This document shows positions 1 through 9,266 of a DNA stretch of 64,000 nucleotides, in pieces (positions within the stretch are counted from its first letter, which is position 1; each line of letters begins with the position of its first letter). The position numbers were made by a program, and so were the translations under genes. The DNA lies in NCBI RefSeq assembly GCF_020687805.1, contig NZ_JAJEWQ010000004.1, positions 434,001 to 498,000 on the forward strand, given 5' to 3'. Below the pieces are notes generated by a model. That model was not told the DNA's origin. It searched no databases and saw only the letters and a program-made list of their open reading frames with translations. This stretch comes from Planctobacterium marinum (GTDB lineage Bacteria > Pseudomonadota > Gammaproteobacteria > Enterobacterales > Alteromonadaceae).

Positions 1-151
1 CAGCTTTGTGGCGTTCGATGCGCAAGGCCATTTCATCATCCGTAATGGTGGCGGTGGCCACATGTATCACAGGTTTATCACATTGCATTGCCTGTTGCTG
101 GGCAAAACGGGATTTGCCGGAGCGCGCGGCCCCCAAAACCAGATGAATCAT
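1..151 (-). CDS. cobU: Adenosylcobinamide kinase/guanylyltransferase CobU (N-terminal part)
   Basis: The first 50 residues of a minus-strand gene that runs off the window edge. The protein opens MIHLVLGAARSGKSRFAQQ, which holds the P-loop GAARSGKS of the CobU/CobP family. In known members this enzyme phosphorylates adenosylcobinamide and then transfers GMP to it, making the substrate of CobS. The start codon overlaps the last codons of cobS by 4 bp, so it is the last visible gene of the B12 operon and probably translationally coupled. Only the nucleotide-binding start can be judged; the rest lies outside. Confidence 0.85.
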   Translation of the reverse strand, partial: MIHLVLGAARSGKSRFAQQQAMQCDKPVIHVATATITDDEMALRIERHKA

Positions 152-954
152 GAATTACTTCCCACCATCGCCAGCAGAATTAAATAAATGCTGAGCTCCT
201 GTACCTGTTGCGCCGCTCCTAATACATCGCCGGTAAAACCGCCGATGTTTTTTTGCATAATAAAGCGCAACAGATAGCGCACCAGTAGCACGCCGAGAGC
301 CAAAATCAGAATCGTGCTGACCGGCAAAGCCAGTGCCGCAATTCCGCCAGTGGCGATGACAAACAGCAGGTGTTTGTGGGAAACGGGCCTTGCCAGGGGA
401 TCGCTTTTATTCTTTTTGACCGTGCCCAGACCCGAGACATAGGGTAAATCCTGAACATGAGTCAGCGCCATCGCCCGGGAAAGCGGGTAGGCCAGGACAA
501 TGGCCAGATACAACATTTCTGATTGTGCCAGCGATTGCAACAGCACAAACTTTAATGTCAGCGCCAGTATCAGACTGCAGCTACCATAAGTGCCAATGCG
601 ACTGTCTTTCATGATATCAATTTTACGTTCTGCTGTTAGGCCACCCCAGAAGCCGTCACAGGTATCGGCCAGGCCATCTTCGTGTAAAGCGCCGGTGAGT
701 AGCACGCTGGCGACCATCATGAGGGCAATGGCCACCGTACTACCCCATATGGGCGTAGCCAGGTGAACCAGGGCAACCAGTAGTAGCGCCAGTAACCAGC
801 CAATCAGGGCAAAATAACGGGTGCAGGTATGCATAAATTCCGGTTGGTATTGTACCGTCCGGCCCATCGGGATACGGGTAAAAAAGCCCAGCGCCAGTCG
901 AAAATAATTGACTTCAGCGCGCCAGAATGAGGATTTTTCTGCTTGTTCAGACAT
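148..954 (-). CDS. cobS: Adenosylcobinamide-GDP ribazoletransferase CobS
   Basis: Inner-membrane enzyme that joins adenosylcobinamide-GDP with alpha-ribazole (phosphate), the last step of the nucleotide loop assembly in cobalamin synthesis. The 268-residue product has the family signature GALHEDGLADTCDGFWGG near residue 90, a second acidic/glycine motif FTGDVLGAAQQ near the C-terminus, and several hydrophobic membrane segments. A longer reading exists (to 1047) but it would run deep into cobT; the ATG at 954 (MSEQAEKSS) gives the usual family length and overlaps the cobT stop by only 8 bp. cobU follows with a 4 bp overlap. Together with CobT it supports salvage or late steps only; no corrin-ring genes are seen here. 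Confidence 0.93.
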   Translation of the reverse strand: MSEQAEKSSFWRAEVNYFRLALGFFTRIPMGRTVQYQPEFMHTCTRYFALIGWLLALLLVALVHLATPIWGSTVAIALMMVASVLLTGALHEDGLADTCDGFWGGLTAERKIDIMKDSRIGTYGSCSLILALTLKFVLLQSLAQSEMLYLAIVLAYPLSRAMALTHVQDLPYVSGLGTVKKNKSDPLARPVSHKHLLFVIATGGIAALALPVSTILILALGVLLVRYLLRFIMQKNIGGFTGDVLGAAQQVQELSIYLILLAMVGSNS

Positions 955-2017
955 TGACGTTGGCGCTCTCAAACGTGGCCATGTCATTAAAAAACGCGGC
1001 TGCGGTGCGCAATAACGGCACTGCCAGTGCAGCACCGGTACCTTCACCCAGGCGCAGGCCTAAATCCAGCAGGGGGTCTGCATGTAAGGCTGTTAACGCA
1101 AGTTGATGGCTGCGTTCTGTGCCCATGTGGGCAAACACCATGTACTGTCTGGCTCCCGGAGCAATTGCACAGGCGTAAAGTGCCGCGACGGTGACAATAA
1201 ATCCGTCTACAACGATGAGCTTTCCCTGCTCGGCAGTGGCCAGCATGGCGCCAATGATTTGCACAATTTCGAATCCGCCCAGTGAGGCCAGCCACAGAAG
1301 GGGATTTTTAGTCTCAGCTTCTGGCATTTGTTCGGTTCGGCGCAGGGCTTTGTCCACCAGCGCTATTTTGGCGTCTAGCTGTGCATCGTTGATACCCGTA
1401 CCGCGTCCCACTACTTCCCGGGCCTTTTTACTGGTATAGGCACACAATAACGCGGCTGCTGAACTGGTGTTACCAATGCCCATTTCACCGAAACAGACAA
1501 CATTACTGTCGCTCAATATCGCTTGTTTGGCCAGTGTTGCTCCGGCTATCAAACCGCGCTCAACAACAGCGGCGGACATGGCCGGTTCAACACTGATGTC
1601 TGCGGTTCCTGCCCCGAGGCGTTGGGTAAAATAATTGCTTTGAGTTTGAGATAATGGTTCAAGCATTCCGGCATCTATGACATTCAGGGCGATGTCGTGC
1701 AATCGACAAAAACAATTAATGGCCGCTCCTCCGGCCAGGAAATTCAGTACCATTTGCCGGGTCACTTCAGGCAGCGCAATACTGACAGGGTGCCTGGCGA
1801 TACCGTGATCTGCAGCAAAAATTAACATGGTGGGCTGGTTAATTTGCAGCTCTGCGTGGGGTGTTTCAGTTAACTGCATACGGGCCAGTTGCAGGGCCAG
1901 CGTCTCCAGTTTTCCCAGTGAGCCAGGGGGCTTGGTTTTATTATCTATCAACCCGTTAAAATGGTGATCCAGGTCATGGCTGATAGCGGGAATGGACCAG
2001 TTTGGCAGAGTGGACAT
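947..2017 (-). CDS. cobT: Nicotinate-nucleotide-dimethylbenzimidazole phosphoribosyltransferase CobT
   Basis: Cytosolic enzyme that activates 5,6-dimethylbenzimidazole to alpha-ribazole phosphate using nicotinate mononucleotide. The 356-residue length is normal. Recognisable stretches are KTKPPGSLGKLE near the N-terminus, the GEMGIGNTSSAAALL substrate loop in the middle, and LRLGEGTGAALAVPLL near the C-terminus, whose Glu is the general base in the known enzyme. It sits between the permease gene (4 bp gap) and cobS (overlap), so it belongs to the riboswitch-controlled operon. Confidence 0.95.
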   Translation of the reverse strand: MSTLPNWSIPAISHDLDHHFNGLIDNKTKPPGSLGKLETLALQLARMQLTETPHAELQINQPTMLIFAADHGIARHPVSIALPEVTRQMVLNFLAGGAAINCFCRLHDIALNVIDAGMLEPLSQTQSNYFTQRLGAGTADISVEPAMSAAVVERGLIAGATLAKQAILSDSNVVCFGEMGIGNTSSAAALLCAYTSKKAREVVGRGTGINDAQLDAKIALVDKALRRTEQMPEAETKNPLLWLASLGGFEIVQIIGAMLATAEQGKLIVVDGFIVTVAALYACAIAPGARQYMVFAHMGTERSHQLALTALHADPLLDLGLRLGEGTGAALAVPLLRTAAAFFNDMATFESANVNV

Positions 2018-2021
2018 GAAA

Positions 2022-3044
2022 TCAGGTGCCTCGTTGACGAATCGCTAAAAAGAAAAACAGACTGCCTATGGCAGAGGTGATGATACCGATAGGAATCTCC
2101 TGACCGGTAAGGGCAACACGCGCAAGTATGTCTACAATGACCATAAAAGAGCCGCCCAGCAAGACACAGCCCAGGATCAGAGTGCGACTGGTCACACCCA
2201 GCCAGTTGCGGACAATATGGGGGATCATCAGCCCCACAAAGCCAATTCCGCCGCAATAAGACACAATACAGGCCGTTAACGCGGCGCAAATGGCCAGCAG
2301 GATCATACGTAAGCGTTGCGCGTTAACACCCAGTGAGCGGGCACTTTCGTCACCCAGCAACAGCGCATCTAACTGGCGTCCGTACAACAGCAGCAGCACC
2401 AGACTGACCGCAATGATTGGCAACATGACCCAGGCGTACCAGGCTTCCACTCTGGCTAAGCTACCCATCAACCAGAACACCACTTTATTGGCGGCAAATG
2501 GTTCCGCCAGAAACAGGATAAAATGCGAAACCGCTCCTAACATAAAAGACACGGCAACACCCGCCAGCAACAGATGCTCAGTGCGCCTTCCCAGGGCGCT
2601 GGCCACCAGCACCTGCACCAGAGCAACAGCAAACAACGCCCCCAAAAATGCCGCGGCGGGTAGTGCCACAGAAAACGCGGCTTCAGAGGTCAGAATGTTA
2701 AAGGGGAGCTTTTGAGCTGTGGCATCGTTAAACAATAGGGTGGCGATACTGGCACCCAGTCCGGCACCGGCAACAACGCCAAACAAATAAGGGTCGGTCA
2801 GACTGTTTCGGGTGACGTTTTGCAACGTAGCCCCGGCAATGGCCAGACCCACACCTACCAAAAATCCCACGGCCACTCTGGGTGCACGTATTTGCCAGAA
2901 AATCAGCTCTTCGGTGGCGGTTTCACATTGCTGAAAAAGGCATTGGGTGATGCTGCTCGCAGACAGCTCTGCGGCACCAAAAAACAAAGAGGTAACTGAC
3001 GTGAGTATGGCCAGCGCAATCAGTAGTGCCCATTTAATGTGCAT
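2022..3044 (-). CDS. btuC: Vitamin B12 ABC transporter permease (BtuC-like)
   Basis: Polytopic FecCD/BtuC-family inner-membrane permease of about 340 residues with roughly ten hydrophobic helices; LAIAGATLQNVTRNSLTDP and FVGLMIPHIVRNWLG are typical family stretches. The family imports cobalamin or iron siderophores; a B12 role is inferred from the upstream cobalamin riboswitch and the downstream cobTSU genes. A GTG at 3059 is possible, but the ATG at 3044 is preferred because an AGGTGG sits upstream of it. It overlaps or abuts the ATPase gene. The periplasmic binding protein (BtuF) and the outer-membrane receptor (BtuB) are not in the window. Confidence 0.88.
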   Translation of the reverse strand: MHIKWALLIALAILTSVTSLFFGAAELSASSITQCLFQQCETATEELIFWQIRAPRVAVGFLVGVGLAIAGATLQNVTRNSLTDPYLFGVVAGAGLGASIATLLFNDATAQKLPFNILTSEAAFSVALPAAAFLGALFAVALVQVLVASALGRRTEHLLLAGVAVSFMLGAVSHFILFLAEPFAANKVVFWLMGSLARVEAWYAWVMLPIIAVSLVLLLLYGRQLDALLLGDESARSLGVNAQRLRMILLAICAALTACIVSYCGGIGFVGLMIPHIVRNWLGVTSRTLILGCVLLGGSFMVIVDILARVALTGQEIPIGIITSAIGSLFFFLAIRQRGT

Positions 3045-3046
3045 GC

Positions 3047-3877
3047 TCAAAGGGACCACCTGCTTAAATCCAGTAAGGTTTTACCTTCAGGCGAGAAGGT
3101 AACTTTCGGGATACTGTGCTGCAGCTCTACCTGACAGGGCAGGTCAAATACCCGGGTCAGCAGTTCTGGTTGCAGTACCGAATTCGGCTCACCACTGGCT
3201 ACCAATTTTCCATTGTCTAAAATCACTAACTGATGGCAATAATGGGCCGCGAGGTTGATGTCATGCAAACTCATCACAACTGTGACATTCAGCTGTTGCG
3301 CCAGATCGCGTAACAGCTGCAGCGTCTGGTGCTGGTAATACACGTCCAGGTGATTTACCGGTTCGTCCAGGATTAACAAAGGCGCGCCCTGCACTAAAGC
3401 CCTGGCTATTAATGCCCGCTGCTGCTCACCACCGGAAAGTTTGCTGAACTCCTGATGTACTTTGTCGGTGAGCCCCACCGCCTGAATGGCCTGCTGAATA
3501 CGCTGATCATCTGCTTTGGTGTGGCGCGATAACAACTGCTTATGCGGCAGTAAGCCCATCCTCACTACATGTTGCAGAGACAGTGAAAACACCATGTCAT
3601 TGAGCTGATTAACTACCGCTACCTGCTGACTTAAGGCCTGAATTGAATAGTCGCAAATGGCTTGTTGTTGCCAGGTAACGGAGCCCTGATATTCCCGTTG
3701 CCCGGATAACACCTTAAGCAGACTGGTTTTGCCTGCGCCGTTAGGCCCCAGAACGCCAAGTACCTGGCCGCGATTAAGCGCAAAACTGACGTTATCGAGA
3801 ATGACTTTATCCGCGATATTCAGCGATACCTGGTTTACCAGTAAGTTATTATGGTCGGACAAAGATTCCACCTGCAT
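3047..3877 (-). CDS. btuD: Vitamin B12 ABC transporter ATP-binding protein (BtuD-like)
   Basis: ABC ATPase that powers the BtuC-like permease. It shows Walker A GPNGAGKTS, the signature LSGGEQQR, Walker B LLILDEPVNHLD and the switch histidine in MSLHDINLAAHYC, all in the order of FecE/BtuD-type importers. The frame stays open to 3961, but that part overlaps the riboswitch expression platform and looks non-coding; a start near 3877 (MQVESL) or a TTG just inside it fits the family better. No strong ribosome site marks the start, as may be expected if the riboswitch occludes it. First gene of the operon. Confidence 0.85.
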   Translation of the reverse strand: MQVESLSDHNNLLVNQVSLNIADKVILDNVSFALNRGQVLGVLGPNGAGKTSLLKVLSGQREYQGSVTWQQQAICDYSIQALSQQVAVVNQLNDMVFSLSLQHVVRMGLLPHKQLLSRHTKADDQRIQQAIQAVGLTDKVHQEFSKLSGGEQQRALIARALVQGAPLLILDEPVNHLDVYYQHQTLQLLRDLAQQLNVTVVMSLHDINLAAHYCHQLVILDNGKLVASGEPNSVLQPELLTRVFDLPCQVELQHSIPKVTFSPEGKTLLDLSRWSL

Positions 3878-3954
3878 GGCAGGCGAGAATAAACAGGCAA
3901 GTGGCATCCTGTGCCCGGTGGCCCAGAATTTTGGCTGACTTGCGTTCGCGTATT

Positions 3955-4110
3955 CCCGCACGAGTTAATGGCGCTGTGCAGAGGTTGGTATCTGACTTTA
4001 ATGACTTGCCGTCATCTTTACAGTTGCGGGTACAGTTCTGGTATTTCACCAGATTCCCAGTTACGTTTTCGAAGCCCAAAGCCTGGAAAACACCTCAACA
4101 CTTTTTCAGC
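3955..4110 (-). promoter_or_regulatory. Cobalamin riboswitch
   Basis: On the minus strand this leader carries the conserved cobalamin-riboswitch core: GGGAA followed by GGTGAAA, then ACTGTACCCGCAACTGTAA and, after a short hairpin, the B12-box-like AAGTCAGATACC. The 5' TGAGGTGTTTTCC stem strand lies near 4090. It stands directly before the BtuD-like gene. In known cases adenosylcobalamin binding shuts down transport and synthesis genes, so the whole btuDC-cobTSU operon is predicted to be repressed by B12. Boundaries are approximate. Confidence 0.93.
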
Positions 4111-4115
4111 ATTGG

Positions 4116-4143
4116 AATATAGCAGAATCCCGCTGCTGTTGAA
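4116..4143 (-). promoter_or_regulatory. Candidate sigma-70 promoter of the B12 operon
   Basis: Minus strand: TTCAAC (4138-4143) and TATATT (4116-4121) separated by 16 bp, immediately upstream of the riboswitch. Position and spacing fit a housekeeping promoter; the match at -35 is moderate. Confidence 0.5.
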
Positions 4144-4211
4144 CAGAAGCGGGGGAGAATAAAACCAGTTGGTTACAGGGTTTGCTAAAATAATATGGGT
4201 TTACACTGGTA

Positions 4212-4976
4212 TTATTCAGAAAACGCGTTTATCTCGTCAGCACTCAATGCTCTGGAAAACAATAACATCTCATCAATGACCCCGACAAACGGCAGATCCT
4301 GATGCTTTTGCGCACCGGTGCGTGTTCCGCCAATGACACACGCGTTTTCACTGGCAAGGCTGGTGGGCGCCCATGACGCTTCATGGCTGATTTCGGCTTT
4401 GTTGCCATCGACATATATCTGAATATTTTCATGGGTCAGGGATTCTCCTTTTTCCGCTGATAATACTGCCACCACACTATGCCATACACCTTCGTCAACC
4501 TGGGAAACACCTGAGCTGGTGGTGGCACCCTGGCCCAACGTATCAGCGAACCGGTATTTGTCGTTTGTGGTGAGCCAAAGTACAAACAGATCATTGCAGG
4601 CCAGAATGTGTTGGTGTAGACCGGGCGAGGTGATTTTCAGCTTAGTCGCAATGGTAATAGGGCCGGTGAGGTTGAATTGCTCGCTGTCTGGTAAAATGAC
4701 AACGTCGTCTTTGTCTGAGAAACTCAGTGCCAGGCCAAAGACACCAGATGAGTTACTTTGGTGATTTAATCTTCCGTGTAACTGATTTGGTCCGAAATCC
4801 CGTAGCAAACCTTCTTCGGTATAACTTTCAAAGTCCCAGGCGGCTACCAGCCCTGACTCTGAGATAGCGCCTGAACCTGTTGGGAGGGTTTCCGATATAC
4901 CGGAATAGTTTAGCGGTGCGGCAGAAAGTGACAGACAGTAGCTTAATGTGCAAAACCACAGCAGATGTATTCTCAT
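4212..4976 (-). CDS. Secreted LamG/concanavalin-like domain protein
   Basis: A 254-residue protein beginning MRIHLLWFCTLSYCLSLSAA, a classic signal peptide, with a ribosome site (AAAGGA) just upstream of the ATG at 4976; longer readings are unlikely. The mature part is one jelly-roll of the LamG/pentraxin type: GLVAAWDFES, a stretch on filling and hydrophobic strands, GVWHSVVAVL, IQIYVDGNKAE, and the closing FVGVIDEMLLFSRALSADEI, which is the hallmark C-terminal strand of these domains. Such domains bind sugars or other ligands; no catalytic domain is attached. It is divergent from the CadC-like regulator at 5.2 kb, which may control it. Exact ligand unknown. Confidence 0.8.
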   Translation of the reverse strand: MRIHLLWFCTLSYCLSLSAAPLNYSGISETLPTGSGAISESGLVAAWDFESYTEEGLLRDFGPNQLHGRLNHQSNSSGVFGLALSFSDKDDVVILPDSEQFNLTGPITIATKLKITSPGLHQHILACNDLFVLWLTTNDKYRFADTLGQGATTSSGVSQVDEGVWHSVVAVLSAEKGESLTHENIQIYVDGNKAEISHEASWAPTSLASENACVIGGTRTGAQKHQDLPFVGVIDEMLLFSRALSADEINAFSE

Positions 4977-5163
4977 TATTTTTCCTTTAGTTGCTTTTGT
5001 TGTCAAAACAGTCGCGCTCAGTGTTAGTGCTATTGTGAAAAAAAGCATGACGGACACAGGAAAAAAAGTGACGAAAAGATGAATTCATTAAATTCAGCAA
5101 CTTAGCGGTGGTCATAAGCTATCAGAAAAACCTGAAAACATCGTTTTTCTGACAATAAATGCT

Positions 5164-6582
5164 ATGGTAGGCAGCAAATTAACAGGGACTAACTACAAGC
5201 ACATGAGTTTGATTCGCTTAGGTGAGCTAACCATCAATACAGATTCGCAGATCGTGATGCTGCAGGGTGAGGAAATCCGACTGGAGCCACGACAGTATGA
5301 GCTGTTGCTGTTGTTTTGTGAAAAGTCAGAGGAGATTGTCACCCGAGATCATATCCTGGATAACATCTGGCAGGGGACTATCGTTACCGATAATGCAGTG
5401 AGCAAGTTGGTTGCCAGCCTGCGCAAGCAGCTAAAAGATAATCCTGCCAACCCCCAATATATTCAGACCGTGCCCAAACGGGGTTACCGTCTGGTGGCGG
5501 TTAAATCGCTGAACCGGAATACCGAGTCTGAACTTAGGCCAGGCACTGATAGTCCAGCGCGGCCGTTTTGGCCGAAAACGAGCATCGCGACTGTCTTCGC
5601 TTTGTTTTTTGTAGCGTTGCTTGCGTTCTGGGGAGTGAGTTATTTCAACACGGATGAGTCCGAAAAACTAACCTCAGGCGACTCCCAGGAGGTAAGGGTA
5701 AAAGCCCTAACCAAAATGTCAGGCCTGGAACGTTCGCCGATAATCAGCGAAGATCAACAATTTATCCTGTATTTACGGGAAAATATCCAGACTGGGCATC
5801 GCAGCTTGTGGTACAAGAATCTGAGCAATGAGCAAACCCAAAAGATACCGGGCCTGACGCCTTTCGCCAGCCGTCTGGTTGCATTAACCCAAGAAAACAC
5901 AGCCTGGCAATTGTTTTATCTGGCTCAGGAGAACGACAGTTGTCGCCTGTCTAAACTGGAAATTAACGCGGAATTATCTGTTGTCAGTGATGCATTGCTG
6001 CTGGATTGCACAGGCTTAGAAATTTTCGATGTCAGCTTTTCTAAAAAACGCAACAGTCTTTACTATTCGGCTAAGGCTGAACATGGCTTGCAGGCGCGTG
6101 TCTATCGGTTAGATCTCAACAGCAAGGACAGCAATACCAGCACCCTTATTACTCAGCCAGAAATCCAGGGCAAGGGAAACCGCGGCATTGACCTTTCGCC
6201 CGATGAAGAGAAGTTGCTGATTGTGCAACTGGATAAAGAATACAATAGTCAGTTATATGTGCTGAATTTGCCGAGCAATGATTTAAAAGCGCGTTTTTTT
6301 GTGCCGCACAATATTGCTCAGGCCAGCTGGGACAAAGATTCACAGCATATACTGTATTTTGCTCCGTTTCCTTCCCGACAAATTCTGCGCAATGATGAGT
6401 CGGGGTCGAATCAACAGGTTGTGCTGACCATGTCCGAATATCTTGAGGCGGGATTTTCCCGCATCCCAAATAGCCCGGATATACTGTCTACGACACCCGA
6501 CCCACATTGGCCCACAACAGTTTTAGCACTGCGTTCATTTCAACCCGAACTGGCCAGCGGGAATTGTATATCGGCGACCTGA
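5164..6582 (+). CDS. CadC-type membrane transcription regulator, N-terminal part (frameshifted)
   Basis: Begins with an OmpR/CadC-type winged helix (residues about 14-112; ends in PKRGYRLVA), then a linker and one transmembrane helix near residues 141-160, then a periplasmic region with TolB-like beta-propeller repeats. This is the plan of the CadC/ToxR-like one-component regulators common in Alteromonadales. The start could instead be the ATG at 5203 (MSLIRLGE). The frame ends early at 6582, and the missing propeller blades continue in another frame from about 6500. Read together they make one roughly 710-residue protein, so either the gene is a recent pseudogene or the sequence has an indel error. 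The neighbour it diverges from is the LamG protein. Confidence 0.8.
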   Translation: MVGSKLTGTNYKHMSLIRLGELTINTDSQIVMLQGEEIRLEPRQYELLLLFCEKSEEIVTRDHILDNIWQGTIVTDNAVSKLVASLRKQLKDNPANPQYIQTVPKRGYRLVAVKSLNRNTESELRPGTDSPARPFWPKTSIATVFALFFVALLAFWGVSYFNTDESEKLTSGDSQEVRVKALTKMSGLERSPIISEDQQFILYLRENIQTGHRSLWYKNLSNEQTQKIPGLTPFASRLVALTQENTAWQLFYLAQENDSCRLSKLEINAELSVVSDALLLDCTGLEIFDVSFSKKRNSLYYSAKAEHGLQARVYRLDLNSKDSNTSTLITQPEIQGKGNRGIDLSPDEEKLLIVQLDKEYNSQLYVLNLPSNDLKARFFVPHNIAQASWDKDSQHILYFAPFPSRQILRNDESGSNQQVVLTMSEYLEAGFSRIPNSPDILSTTPDPHWPTTVLALRSFQPELASGNCISAT

Positions 6583-7307
6583 CTAACGGTACGCAACGTC
6601 TGTTTGCCAGGCTTAAAAAAGATCGCGGGTTGCGGCTTTTGTCTTTTTCTCCGGACGATAGCACTCTTTTAGTCGGCGACAGGAGTCATATCTGGCTGGT
6701 GGATGTGAGCTTACAGTCTGAGAGTAATAGCTTGCTGGATCTGTCTCCTGAGGCGGCTTTGGTTACGGCTAAAGGTTTGTTGCGCCATGCCGAGTGGCTA
6801 AATGACGATCTGATTTATTTCAGAGTCGAAGAATACGGCAAAAATCGTGGCTATTTGTACCGCAAAAATACGGATTCAGTGGTGTCTTTGACAGCGCGCT
6901 GGGCCAATATGGTGACAGACCATCAATCTCCCGAGTATTTATATCTGGTAGACGGCAAAGACAATCGCTTACATTACCTGGCTGTCAGTCAACTGGATCT
7001 TGCTGCGGAACAAACGGTGGTGATCCCAGACCATGCCCTTCAGGCAATGCAAGTCTACTTACCCCAGGGCTACCGCAATCTGAAAGTGCACAATGGCAAC
7101 CTGTACTACCAGGTTTTGACGGATAACAACCATGCCAAAGGATTTGATTATCACATTGAAATCATGTCGCTTTCTGGTGATGAAGGACCGAAAAGGCAGA
7201 GCTATGAAACCCGCTGCAGTTGTGGTTTTGATGTGGCGAATTCAGGATTTATCGTTAGCGAGCTGAATGCCATGGAGGGGGATATCTACAGGACGGTCAG
7301 TAATTAG
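6507..7307 (+). pseudogene. C-terminal half of the CadC-type regulator, out of frame
   Basis: Continues the beta-propeller of the preceding regulator one frame over. The start reads FSTAFISTRTGQRELYIGDL, a typical TolB/PD40 blade, and more blades follow (LLSFSPDDSTLLVGD). There is no convincing ribosome site or start codon at its beginning (only TTG at 6507), which supports a broken gene rather than a second gene. The shift from the first frame must lie around 6480-6545. No signal peptide of its own, so alone it could not reach the periplasm. Confidence 0.75.
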
Positions 7308-7357
7308 CAATTAAAATCGCAACGATGAAAATGCAACGTTGGTGATTAGTCCCTGGT

Positions 7358-7389
7358 AAACCCGCAGACAGGCGTCTCCGGGTTTTTTC
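7358..7389 (+). terminator. Rho-independent terminator after the CadC-like gene
   Basis: AACCCG (7358-7363 region) pairs with CGGGTT across a 14-base loop and is followed by a T-run. It lies between the convergent ends of the CadC-like gene and selO and may serve the plus strand. Confidence 0.7.
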
Positions 7390-7415
7390 GCTTACATGGA
7401 ATAGTCATCAGCGAG

Positions 7416-9119
7416 TTAAGATGAACAACTGTAGTGAGAGACACCGCCAACATTAAACAGGGCTACAGGTCTTAGCTGATAATATCTGGCTTCGGCCTCA
7501 GGGGATTGCTCGTCATAGGGGTTATTCAAGATTGCTTGTAATTCTTCAATCAGTTCATAGTTACCCAGCTCAGCCTGCTGATAGGCGGGTACCACCAACC
7601 ATTCACGCCAGGTGTATTTGGGGTTTACTTTTTTCATGTTCTCAGCAATTGTTTGTGAATCGCCTGTTTCAGCTATTTTGAGCTGCCAGCTGTCCAGCCA
7701 CTGTTGCCATTGTGTTTGAAGCTTTTCTGACAATGGCGTGTAAAACGCCTTACTGAGTGCTGTTGCGTCAGTGGGTAGTGCCGACAGTTCACGGAACAGC
7801 ATGGTGTAATCCACGTATGAGTGGGCCATTAGTTGCAGTAATTGCATGGTGAGATCGGCGTGATAGTGTTCCAGTCCAAGCTTGGCGGCCCACATAGCCT
7901 GCATTTTGCTTTCCATTAGGTCAGAAAAACCGCTTTGAATCTCGTCCAAAGCCGGTAATTTATCTGGTGTCTGCGCCAGTAACGGCATAACAGCCCGGCA
8001 AAACATGGCAAAGTTCTTCTCTGCTGCTGCGGGCTGATTGAGAAAGGAAAAATGCCTGCCTCCTCCGGTCCAGGGCTGATACGCAGGATCAAACAACTCG
8101 CAGAAGCCAAAGGGTCCATAATCCAGGGTAAAGCCACCACCGGCACAGTTATCACTGTTAAAGTTACCCTGGCAGTATCCCACCCGAATCCAGTTCGCTA
8201 CCAGAGTGGTTAATCGTCCCCGAAACGCCACAGCCAGTTGCAGAATTTGTTCAGATAGCGGCTGGCTTGTATCTATTTCTTCCTGATATTCCCGGGCGAT
8301 TAAATGTTGCACGATTTGCTCCAGCTCCTGCATTGCGTCAGGATGCTGTTGGCTGCGGGCTCTTCGGCCAAACAGTTCCAGTTGACCGACTCGCAAAAAG
8401 GATGGTGCAACGCGGGTGGAAATGGCCACCGGATTATCTACCAGAATTTCCGGGTCTTGTGAATCAGAGCCTTCCAGATACCAGGGGCGCTCTACCGTTT
8501 CAGCATAGGAAACAAAAAGGCTCAACGAACGTGAGGTGGCAATGCCCAGCGCGTGCATGTGTTCCTGGGCGAGAAACTCTCTGACACTGGAGCGCAAAAC
8601 CGCGCGACCATCTGCGCCGCGACAATAGGGCGTGCGTCCGGCACCTTTTAGCTGCATCTCCATACGCTGGCCATTAAAAACGCCTTCCAGCACTGAAATT
8701 GCCCGACCATCACCATAGCCATTGCCGGTTTGAAAAGGACATTGTTGAATGTATTCAGTGCCGTAAATTGACAGCGCATAACCCGTGGCCCAGCCAACCC
8801 GGCGCATTGTCTCAGGAAGTTGCGACATATCGCCAGAGAACAGTTGCCGAAAACCGTCTGTGTGTGCCAGTTCATCGGTAAAGCCGAGTTCTTCAAACAG
8901 TTTTTTACTGTGAGCGATATATCTGGGGGCTTTTATCGGCGTGGGCTTCACGGTGACATAGTGGCCTGAAAAGACCTGTCTCGGACGATAATCTTCGCCG
9001 GATGCCACGGCTGCCGGGTCCGGTGTCAGGTTATCCAGAAAAGAGTAATCTGCCAATTCGGCAAGATCGTCTAGTGTCTTTACCGGGGCCTGACTTTTAT
9101 TGGATGGTAAGCTGCTCAT
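7416..9119 (-). CDS. selO: Protein adenylyltransferase SelO
   Basis: Member of the SelO/YdiU pseudokinase family, which moves AMP from ATP to hydroxyl side chains of proteins and is linked to redox stress responses. The 567-residue protein has the conserved [23 protein letters not shown]-like region (here [10 protein letters not shown]), then [15 protein letters not shown], the metal/catalytic region [11 protein letters not shown] followed by LDYGPFGF, and the C-terminal CSS that corresponds to the selenocysteine motif of animal SelO. Start [10 protein letters not shown] is the natural one. Monocistronic, convergent with the CadC-like gene. Confidence 0.93.
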   Translation of the reverse strand: MSSLPSNKSQAPVKTLDDLAELADYSFLDNLTPDPAAVASGEDYRPRQVFSGHYVTVKPTPIKAPRYIAHSKKLFEELGFTDELAHTDGFRQLFSGDMSQLPETMRRVGWATGYALSIYGTEYIQQCPFQTGNGYGDGRAISVLEGVFNGQRMEMQLKGAGRTPYCRGADGRAVLRSSVREFLAQEHMHALGIATSRSLSLFVSYAETVERPWYLEGSDSQDPEILVDNPVAISTRVAPSFLRVGQLELFGRRARSQQHPDAMQELEQIVQHLIAREYQEEIDTSQPLSEQILQLAVAFRGRLTTLVANWIRVGYCQGNFNSDNCAGGGFTLDYGPFGFCELFDPAYQPWTGGGRHFSFLNQPAAAEKNFAMFCRAVMPLLAQTPDKLPALDEIQSGFSDLMESKMQAMWAAKLGLEHYHADLTMQLLQLMAHSYVDYTMLFRELSALPTDATALSKAFYTPLSEKLQTQWQQWLDSWQLKIAETGDSQTIAENMKKVNPKYTWREWLVVPAYQQAELGNYELIEELQAILNNPYDEQSPEAEARYYQLRPVALFNVGGVSHYSCSS

Positions 9120-9266
9120 AAACTGTCAATAGCAGGGTTTAATACCTGATAGATTAACATTCCTGCACAATTGAAAACAGGTAAAGCGGATGGTTTACTG
9201 TATTATTGCGGATATCGGATGACGCCGTGCTTTGTGGTTGTCAGTGATAAAGATCGGGAAACTCAA

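Noticed and set aside
3849-4079. Short frame of 76 codons over the B12 leader
   Set aside because: It follows the conserved riboswitch core, which is better explained as RNA.
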